This document shows, in pieces, positions 29,650 to 36,267 of a stretch of DNA of 49,925 nucleotides. Position numbers and translations under genes: made by a program. The stretch's first letter is position 1. The number at the start of each line of letters is the position of its first letter. The notes beneath the pieces are model-generated. The model had not been told where the DNA came from. It worked only from the letters and a program-made list of their open reading frames with translations, and made no database searches. Where the stretch lies: contig JAQBRP010000003.1 in the NCBI GenBank assembly GCA_028286405.1, forward strand, positions 1-49,925, given 5' to 3'. This DNA is from Candidatus Saccharimonadota bacterium (GTDB lineage: Bacteria > Patescibacteriota > Saccharimonadia > Saccharimonadales > UBA4665).

Positions 29650-29755
29650 GTTGTTAGTATACCAATCTTTGACGCCTCACTATGCAATTTGTGTTGGTCT
29701 GCCACAAACCGCAGGGTGTGGAACAACGCAAGAGTTACAAAACTAGGCTGGGCTC

Positions 29756-29784
29756 TTGCAACAGATACAAAAATGCTGTAGTAT
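29756..29784 (+). promoter_or_regulatory. Sigma70-type promoter of rplS: TTGCAA-N17-TAGTAT
   Basis: -35 29756-29761, -10 29779-29784, 9 nt before ATG. Confidence 0.65.
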
Positions 29785-29793
29785 ACATCAGAT

Positions 29794-30318
29794 ATGCCAA
29801 ATGTGATTCAACAAATAAATGCTAAGTACCGCAAGCCGGCTGTTGTCGACGTGCGCAGTGGTGACACCGTTAAGGTTCACCAAAAAATTCGTGAAGGTAG
29901 CAAAGAGCGCGTCCAGATCTTCCAAGGTCTAGTTATTCGCACCGACATGAAGGGCGGCCACATGAGCCGCATTACCGTTCGCCGTATTGCCAGCGGTGTT
30001 GGTGTCGAAAAAAGCTTCCTGCTGAACAGCCCCCTGGTTATGCAAGTAGAAGTTACTAAGCGAAGCAAAGTTCGCCGCAACTACTTAAGCTACATGCGTG
30101 ACCGTACCGGTAAAGCTGCTCGTATGACGGGCCTCGACTTCGATAAGCGCGCTGTAAACAGCATTCACGACGAAGCTGCCGAAGTCGAAGAAGCTAAACT
30201 CAAAGAGCAAGTCGCTGCCGAAGCAACCGCTAAGGCCGAAGTTGCCGAAGCCGAACAGGCTGAACTCGACGCTAAGGCCGAAGCTGTTCAGGCCTCACAC
30301 GATGAAGCCAAAGCTTAA
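29794..30318 (+). CDS. rplS: 50S ribosomal protein L19 with long C-terminal extension
   Basis: VRSGDTVKVHQKIREGSKERVQIFQGLVI, ITVRRIASGVGVEKSFLLNSPLV, KVRRNYLSYMRDRTGKAAR. Confidence 0.97.
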   Translation: MPNVIQQINAKYRKPAVVDVRSGDTVKVHQKIREGSKERVQIFQGLVIRTDMKGGHMSRITVRRIASGVGVEKSFLLNSPLVMQVEVTKRSKVRRNYLSYMRDRTGKAARMTGLDFDKRAVNSIHDEAAEVEEAKLKEQVAAEATAKAEVAEAEQAELDAKAEAVQASHDEAKA

Positions 30319-30339
30319 CTAAGCAAACTGTAATTACCA

Positions 30340-30365
30340 AAAACTCCCCGTTTCCGGGGAGTTTT
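30340..30365 (+). terminator. Rho-independent terminator after rplS
   Basis: Perfect 11-bp stem AAAACTCCCCG-tttc-CGGGGAGTTTT. Confidence 0.9.
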
Positions 30366-30501
30366 CTTGTTGCAGATTGTGAAATTGACGCAGTGAACTG
30401 GGATGGGAAGAAAGGAGGGGGGAGGGGTGTGGTGTGGACTATCCGTGTTGCAAGCTTCAGCTCATCAGATCTTCGATGTCTTCAGAGCGCTGCCGGTTGA
30501 G

Positions 30502-30690
30502 CTAGTCCTTGTTGTATGCGCTGTAAAGGCGACCTCCGAGCACAATGACAGCCAGCATGATCAGGCCTACCACGCCCATTGATGCCGTGTCGGCTCCAAT
30601 CCGCCACATGACGAGGAGGAGGACAGCCGTGATGGCACATGTGATCGCCGTATAGGTGATCGCCGAGGGCCTGTGACTTGTGTCAGTCAC
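30502..30690 (-). CDS. Small two-TM hypothetical membrane protein
   Basis: 62 aa, two hydrophobic segments, GTG start preceded by strong SD-like aaagaaggtga. Confidence 0.6.
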   Translation of the reverse strand: MTDTSHRPSAITYTAITCAITAVLLLVMWRIGADTASMGVVGLIMLAVIVLGGRLYSAYNKD

Positions 30691-30831
30691 GAGTACTTCA
30701 CCTTCTTTCTAAAGATCAACCAGAACACTGCGTCGGTTGTGATTCCAGGTTTGGAAACACTTAACAACTATAACACAAAACAGCAGTAAAAGCAATAATC
30801 CTTACGCTTATGACCTGCTACAATTGCTAGC

Positions 30832-31386
30832 ATGATAGTCGGGATCGATGAGGTAGGCCGTGGTTGCTGGGCGGGGCCGCTGGTGGCAGGCGCTGTGCTG
30901 TTGCAGACTGAAATTCCTGGCCTGAAAGATTCCAAAAAGCTGAGCAAACTACAGCGTGAACGCTTGGCCGCCGCTGTGTACGATTCCGACGCGGTGGTGG
31001 GCATTGGCTGGGTAACGCCAGCGGAAGTCGATCAGATGGGGTTAACCATTGCTGTGCGAACTGCCATGGAACGAGCGCTGGTTCAAATTACCGTCGAGTA
31101 TGAAGAAGTGATCATTGATGGCAACCTTAACTTTCTGGCCCACCTACCTAAAACTAGAGAGTTAATTAAGGCTGACGATCTAGTGCCAGCCGTCAGTGCC
31201 GCCAGTATTGTCGCCAAAGTGGCGCGCGACAACTACATGGCTGAGCTGGCCAAGCTGTACCCGGGCTACGGCTTCGAAAAGCATGTTGGTTACGGAACGG
31301 CGCTGCACCTTGCCGGACTGCAGCAGTTGGGCATCAGCGATATGCATCGTAAATCGTTCAAACCTATCCGGGCTTTGCTACAATAG
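30832..31386 (+). CDS. rnhB: Ribonuclease HII
   Basis: IVGIDEVGRGCWAGPLVAGAV, DSKKLSKLQRERL, AASIVAKVARDNYM. Confidence 0.97.
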   Translation: MIVGIDEVGRGCWAGPLVAGAVLLQTEIPGLKDSKKLSKLQRERLAAAVYDSDAVVGIGWVTPAEVDQMGLTIAVRTAMERALVQITVEYEEVIIDGNLNFLAHLPKTRELIKADDLVPAVSAASIVAKVARDNYMAELAKLYPGYGFEKHVGYGTALHLAGLQQLGISDMHRKSFKPIRALLQ

Positions 31387-31393
31387 ACTCTAC

Positions 31394-31741
31394 ATGAGTT
31401 CTACCCAAACTGGGCGTAAAGCTGAAGCTGCCGCGGCCATGTACCTCGAAATGCGTGGGTATAGCATTATTGAACGCAACTTTCGGCGTCCGCGCTGCGA
31501 AATTGATGTTATCGCCAGTAAGGATGGGGTGGTTTATTTTGTAGAAGTAAAATACCGGCGCAATGACGACCAGGGCGGCGGCTTTGAGGCTATTACTGCC
31601 ACTAAGCTAAAACAAATGAAGTACGCCTCCGAAATTTGGGTGCAAGAAACCAAGTGGCAAGGCGCGTTTCAGTTGGCTGCCATTGAACTCAGTGGGCCGG
31701 ATTTTTCGGTACTGGGCTTTATAGACAACGTCTATTTTTGA
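31394..31741 (+). CDS. YraN/UPF0102 family endonuclease-like protein
   Basis: GRKAEAAAAMYLEMRGYSIIERNFRRPRCEIDVIASKDGVVYFVEVKYR. Confidence 0.92.
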   Translation: MSSTQTGRKAEAAAAMYLEMRGYSIIERNFRRPRCEIDVIASKDGVVYFVEVKYRRNDDQGGGFEAITATKLKQMKYASEIWVQETKWQGAFQLAAIELSGPDFSVLGFIDNVYF

Positions 31742-34317
31742 TGCTTGAAGTAGTCGCGGAGGGCCTGTAAGTCGCGCACTTTCCAGGCCGATTGCCACTG
31801 TATGGCTTCAATACCTTGTTTAATGGGGCGCTCTAGTGCTGGGCTCATATGCTGGCTAAAGAACGATTCAAATTCGGTTAAGAAGCTGACATCGCTTTGC
31901 ACTCGTGCGGCGTAGACCGGCATACGGTAAAAGCTGAGGTCATCGCCAACGTTGTCTTTGAGCCATTGCCAGTTGTCTTTGAGCCATTGCCAAGTAGTGG
32001 CCCGCGCGAAGCGGTTACCAAAGCTGTAGGCCACCCAGTACATGGCATCCTGCAGACGGACGTCGTCGCTCGTGATTTTGGACAAGGCCAGACTAATTTG
32101 GTCATCATGCTCAAAGCTGGTGAGGGCGGCGCTCAGCGTTACACGCTCCTCGCTGTTACTGCTGTCGTTGTGCAGCTGCCAGAGCTTGTCGAATTCAGCC
32201 TGGGAACCCAGGCGAGCGGCCGTGCTGTACACAATGCCGCGAATGTCGGGGGCAATGTCTTCGGGCTTGGTCATAGTAGCAAAGCGATGGAGCGCTTCCT
32301 TGACGACGGCGGGCTCGTCGGCCGCTGCTGCGAGGGCTAGAATAGTTGGCCGAAGTAGGAGGTCAAAGTGACTGTCGCCGGGCTTTTCTTCCCAACCCAA
32401 GCGAGCAAGCTGCTTGGCAACCAGCTGACGAATGTAGGGCTTAAGGCTTTCGCGCAGCTCATCGTCATTCATGACCATTTTTAGACTGCCGATACCGCTG
32501 GCTATAATATCCCAAACGACCAGGCTATCTTCGTCGCGGTAGGCTTCCAGTAGCTTGAGGGCGTCGACGCTGCTGCTGTAGCCGGCTTTGGCGGTTTCGA
32601 AAGCGTCGGCCAAGAGGCCAAGTCGATCAAGCTCGTTTAAATCACCGGCTTGGATTGCCGGCACCAAGCCCTGTTCCAAGTGATCTGAGTCGTATACCGT
32701 ACGGAAAAAGGCCGCTCGGTTGTGGTTGAGCAAAAAGCTGCCGGTTAAACTTTCGACTTCGATGGCTTGCTCTTCTTGAGACAGTGTTTCAAAGTTAAGC
32801 GGTTCGGTGGCGTCCAGCGGGATGGGCCAGGTTTCGGTTTGCTTGTCAGCAGCCGGGTTCAGGTAAAAGCGTTCTTGCCGCAGGTGTGGATCGTTGGCGG
32901 CAATGGTGGCGTGCACGATTGGGTAGCCTTCTTTGGTGGTCCAGGCGGTCATGAAATCGCCGATCGGCTTCCCAGAAGCTTCTTCCCAGGCGGCCCACAA
33001 ATCGCTCGAAGTGGTGTTGCCGTAGGCGTGTCGTTTTAGATACGTACGTAATCCATTGCGGAAATCATCGGGACCCATGTAAGCGTGTAACATGTGCAGC
33101 ACACTGCCACCCTTGGCGTAGCTAATAGTGTCAAAGATGGTGCGAATTTCGTCGGGGTGGTTAATGGCAACCTCGATGGGGTGGGTATTTTGCAAAGAGT
33201 CTTCTTTAAAGGCCTGAATTTGCTCGGCGACCACAAACTGCGTCCAGAACTGCCACTCTGGGAAGAGCTTATCGACGGCTAGGTAGGCCATCCAGGTGGC
33301 GAAGCTTTCGTTCAGCCACAGATCGTTCCACCATTTCATGGTGACTAAGTTGCCGAACCATTGGTGGGTTAGCTCGTGGGCCACGACTTCAGCGACGTAC
33401 TGCTTAATGCTAAGGCTGGTGTTTTTGGGGTCGACCAACATGACTTGCTCGCGGAAAGTAATACAGCCCCAGTTTTCCATAGCACCACTGGCGAAGTCTG
33501 GTAGCGCAATAAAGTCGCATTTGGCCAGTGGGTAGTCGAGGTCGAAATACTCGTTATAAAAGTCGAGGCATTTAACGCCAGCATCCAGCGCAAATTGGGT
33601 GAACTGCACATTGTCGGGGGTGGCGTAAGTGCGAACAGTGACGCCAGCTTTGGTTTTAGCTTCCAAGTATTCCATATCGCCGTAGACGAAAGCCAGCAGG
33701 TAGGTGCTCATACGAGGTGTTGGTTCAAAAACGGTTGTAACTTGGTGGTTTGCTGCTTGCGATGAGTTGACTGGAGTGTTAGCGACCACCGCTTTACTGT
33801 TTGCCTCGGGCGTGACGAGGGTTAGGTCAAACGTCGCCTTGGCCTCTGGTTCATCAATGCAAGGAAAAGCCTCGCGGGCATGGTGGCTTTCAAACTGGGT
33901 GGCAATCAGCTGCTTGTCTTTGCCATCGTGCTTGAAGGTGCAGGGGTACATGCCGTTCATTGGGCGAGTGATTTTGCCTTCGAACTGCATGGTCACCGTG
34001 TAATCCCCGGGGTACAGCATAGCGTCGCTGTGCAGCCGCACCTCGTCAAAACTGTCTTGATTGTTGATGCGGCTGACCGCAACTGGCTGGTCACCTTTTT
34101 TGTCGTGCTTAATAATGGTGGCGCTGGTGATTTTGAGCTGCTTTTGGTGAAAAGTAAGGCGCTGCGACGGTCGACCGGTTTTTTTGCCACGAACGATTAC
34201 CGCGCCACGGAAAGTCATGGCAGTATCGTCGAGTTCGAGCGTTAGATTATAATTTTCGGGCTGAAATTGTTCAAACAGGCGGCGGACTTTAGTAGGCATA
34301 AGTAAAGGGACCCTCAT
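31732..34317 (-). CDS. M1-family aminopeptidase (alternative start at 34299)
   Basis: FASGAMENWGCITFRE, HELTHQWFGNLVTMKWWNDLWLNESFATW. Confidence 0.96.
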   Translation of the reverse strand: MRVPLLMPTKVRRLFEQFQPENYNLTLELDDTAMTFRGAVIVRGKKTGRPSQRLTFHQKQLKITSATIIKHDKKGDQPVAVSRINNQDSFDEVRLHSDAMLYPGDYTVTMQFEGKITRPMNGMYPCTFKHDGKDKQLIATQFESHHAREAFPCIDEPEAKATFDLTLVTPEANSKAVVANTPVNSSQAANHQVTTVFEPTPRMSTYLLAFVYGDMEYLEAKTKAGVTVRTYATPDNVQFTQFALDAGVKCLDFYNEYFDLDYPLAKCDFIALPDFASGAMENWGCITFREQVMLVDPKNTSLSIKQYVAEVVAHELTHQWFGNLVTMKWWNDLWLNESFATWMAYLAVDKLFPEWQFWTQFVVAEQIQAFKEDSLQNTHPIEVAINHPDEIRTIFDTISYAKGGSVLHMLHAYMGPDDFRNGLRTYLKRHAYGNTTSSDLWAAWEEASGKPIGDFMTAWTTKEGYPIVHATIAANDPHLRQERFYLNPAADKQTETWPIPLDATEPLNFETLSQEEQAIEVESLTGSFLLNHNRAAFFRTVYDSDHLEQGLVPAIQAGDLNELDRLGLLADAFETAKAGYSSSVDALKLLEAYRDEDSLVVWDIIASGIGSLKMVMNDDELRESLKPYIRQLVAKQLARLGWEEKPGDSHFDLLLRPTILALAAAADEPAVVKEALHRFATMTKPEDIAPDIRGIVYSTAARLGSQAEFDKLWQLHNDSSNSEERVTLSAALTSFEHDDQISLALSKITSDDVRLQDAMYWVAYSFGNRFARATTWQWLKDNWQWLKDNVGDDLSFYRMPVYAARVQSDVSFLTEFESFFSQHMSPALERPIKQGIEAIQWQSAWKVRDLQALRDYFKHQK
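31951..31992. repeat. Perfect 21-bp x2 in-frame tandem duplication inside the M1 aminopeptidase
   Basis: gttgtctttgagccattgcca repeated exactly; encodes WQWLKDN-WQWLKDN. Confidence 0.95.
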
Positions 34318-34366
34318 TAACTTCTTAACCAGTGTAGCATGTGCCGACTGTCCTTCTATTCAGTAC

Positions 34367-34431
34367 CACTCCGAAAAGTAGTATACGTTTGATACTAAAT
34401 TGGTAACAAACGTATACTACTTTTCGGAGTG
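34367..34431. repeat. 65-bp palindromic element (copy 2) with perfect 25-bp arms
   Basis: cactccgaaaagtagtatacgtttg (34367-34391), 15-nt centre, caaacgtatactacttttcggagtg (34407-34431) is the exact reverse complement. Confidence 0.97.
34389..34418 (+). promoter_or_regulatory. Putative promoter toward nusA: TTGATA-N18-TATACT, inside the palindrome
   Basis: -35 34389-34394, -10 34413-34418; mirror promoter TTGTTA-N18-TATACT on minus strand (-10 34385-34380) toward the aminopeptidase. Confidence 0.6.
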
Positions 34432-34467
34432 ACACAGAAGTAAGCGATTGTGGAGAGGTCCGCCAAG

Positions 34468-34496
34468 TTGACATTAAGAGAGTGGCAGATCATAAT
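34468..34496 (+). promoter_or_regulatory. Second putative nusA promoter TTGACA-N17-CATAAT
   Basis: -35 34468-34473, -10 34491-34496. Confidence 0.5.
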
Positions 34497-34507
34497 AACG
34501 AGTGTTC

Positions 34508-34532
34508 ATCCGGCCGCGTGGTCGGATTTTTT
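34508..34532 (+). terminator. Terminator-like hairpin in nusA leader
   Basis: ATCCGGCC-gcgt-GGTCGGAT (one G-U) then TTTTT. Confidence 0.65.
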
Positions 34533-34575
34533 CATAAGAGACATGGACAATTTAGATAAACGAAAGGAAAAAATA

Positions 34576-35793
34576 ATGGACTTTGACGTCAAACAATTGG
34601 TGGTCGCGATTCGCGCCATCGCCGAAGAAAAGAACTTACCAGAAGAAACCGTACAGGATGCCGTTGAGCAAGCCCTGGCGGCTGCCTATCGCCGTGATTA
34701 CGGCGACCGCGAGCAAGAAATTCGCGTTGACATGAACCTAAACACCGGTGATGTTGATGCTTACATTTCGAAAGAAATTGTCGAAACGGTCGAAACACCA
34801 GCCTACGAGATTAGCCTGAGCGATGCTCAGGTAATGCGCAAAAACGCTCAGCTCGGCGAAACTATTGAAGTGCACGAAAAAGTTGAAAACTTTGGTCGTG
34901 TAGCAGCTCAAACTGCCAAGCAGGTTGTGTTACAGCGTCTGCGTGAAGCGGAACGCGAAATTGTGCTAGAAGAGTACGAAGATAAAATTGGTACCGTTAT
35001 TAACGCTACCGTTAGCCGTGTTGAGGGCAACATTGTACGCATCGACCTCGGTAAAGCCCAAGGTATCATGCCCCGCAGCGAGCAAATTCAGGGTGAGCGT
35101 TACTACCCCGGCCAACGCCTTAAAGTGTTCTTAAAGGATGTTGAGCGTGGCTTCCGTGGCCCACAGCTCGTTGTTAGCCGTGGCAATCGTGAATTTGTTG
35201 AATGGTTATTCCGTGGTGAAGTTCCCGAAATGGAAAGCGGTGCTGTCGAAATCAAGGGCTTGGCCCGTGAAGCCGGCGTCCGCAGCAAGATTGCTGTTTG
35301 GAGCAACGTCCCTGGCGTTGACCCGGTTGGAACCTTTGTTGGTGGCCACGGTACCCGTGTAAACGCGGTTATGAGTGAAATTGGCGAACAAGAAAAAATC
35401 GACATCATTGTATTTAGCGACAATATTTCTGACTACATCACCAACGCCCTGAGCCCAACGAAGGTCAGCAGCGTGAAGCTCGACGAAGCCAATAAGAAGG
35501 CTGTCGTACAAGTCCCTGAAGACCAGCTCAGCATTGCCATTGGTAAGGGCGGCCAGAACGTGCGTCTTGCCAGCAAGCTAACCGACTACGAGCTCGACAT
35601 CGAAGGCGACAAGCTGACACCAGCGCCTGTAGCTCAGCCCGAAAATCCTGAGGCTATCCCAACTGAAGCTGCACCAGCTCCAGTTGCCGCACCTGCCCAG
35701 GTTCAAAAGCAGAAGCCCCAGGCTCCCAAGCTGAAGAAGAAGAGCGAACTGGAAAACAGTCTGCTCGAAGCCATCGAAGAACACGGCGAATAG
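34576..35793 (+). CDS. nusA: Transcription termination/antitermination factor NusA
   Basis: YEDKIGTVINATVSRVEGNIVRIDLGKAQGIMPRSEQI, REAGVRSKIAVWSNVPGVDPVGTFVGGHGTRV, AIGKGGQNVRLASKL; ATG 34576 after SD aaagga. Confidence 0.97.
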   Translation: MDFDVKQLVVAIRAIAEEKNLPEETVQDAVEQALAAAYRRDYGDREQEIRVDMNLNTGDVDAYISKEIVETVETPAYEISLSDAQVMRKNAQLGETIEVHEKVENFGRVAAQTAKQVVLQRLREAEREIVLEEYEDKIGTVINATVSRVEGNIVRIDLGKAQGIMPRSEQIQGERYYPGQRLKVFLKDVERGFRGPQLVVSRGNREFVEWLFRGEVPEMESGAVEIKGLAREAGVRSKIAVWSNVPGVDPVGTFVGGHGTRVNAVMSEIGEQEKIDIIVFSDNISDYITNALSPTKVSSVKLDEANKKAVVQVPEDQLSIAIGKGGQNVRLASKLTDYELDIEGDKLTPAPVAQPENPEAIPTEAAPAPVAAPAQVQKQKPQAPKLKKKSELENSLLEAIEEHGE

Positions 35794-35795
35794 AT

Positions 35796-36128
35796 ATGAC
35801 GGGCGAGGGCTGTCAGCTCAACGTATTGCGGCCGATTCGTCGTGGCCTCCCCGTTATCGTTGGACGCGAAAAACTCTCTCCTGAGTGTGAGAGTTGCCTT
35901 GTCCATGGCTTTTTACGTGCGCGGCTTGAAGATGAAGTCACGGTGAAGTATGTCCACGACATACCCCTGAAGGCTAAAGATGAGTGGAAAGGCATACGAC
36001 AGGCCGTAACGGTCGAGGGTGCTATGCGGCGTAGTAGTCGGGAGGTCTTTTCTTATAGCCCGCCAGATAAGCCCTCTGAGGTAATTATGGTTGAAGACTT
36101 TACGTTTGATTGCCGAGAAGTGGAGTAA
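35796..36128 (+). CDS. Hypothetical protein downstream of nusA
   Basis: ORF starting 2 nt after nusA stop; no recognised domain. Confidence 0.6.
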   Translation: MTGEGCQLNVLRPIRRGLPVIVGREKLSPECESCLVHGFLRARLEDEVTVKYVHDIPLKAKDEWKGIRQAVTVEGAMRRSSREVFSYSPPDKPSEVIMVEDFTFDCREVE

Positions 36129-36155
36129 TTAGCACTCTTGACGTGAGAGTGCTAA
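36129..36155. promoter_or_regulatory. CIRCE element (HrcA operator)
   Basis: TTAGCACTC-TTGACGTGA-GAGTGCTAA, exact 9-N9-9 CIRCE consensus. Confidence 0.95.
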
Positions 36156-36166
36156 TTGGCTACGAT
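36138..36166 (+). promoter_or_regulatory. clpC promoter TTGACG-N17-TACGAT, -35 inside CIRCE spacer
   Basis: -35 36138-36143, -10 36161-36166. Confidence 0.7.
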
Positions 36167-36267
36167 AGATGTAGTGAATCGTATGCGCTCAGGGGAGCCA
36201 AAAGATACACATTTAACAAGAGGGAAAAGTCACAGCTTTCTCTCACAGAAAGGTGGTATAAAAAAGT

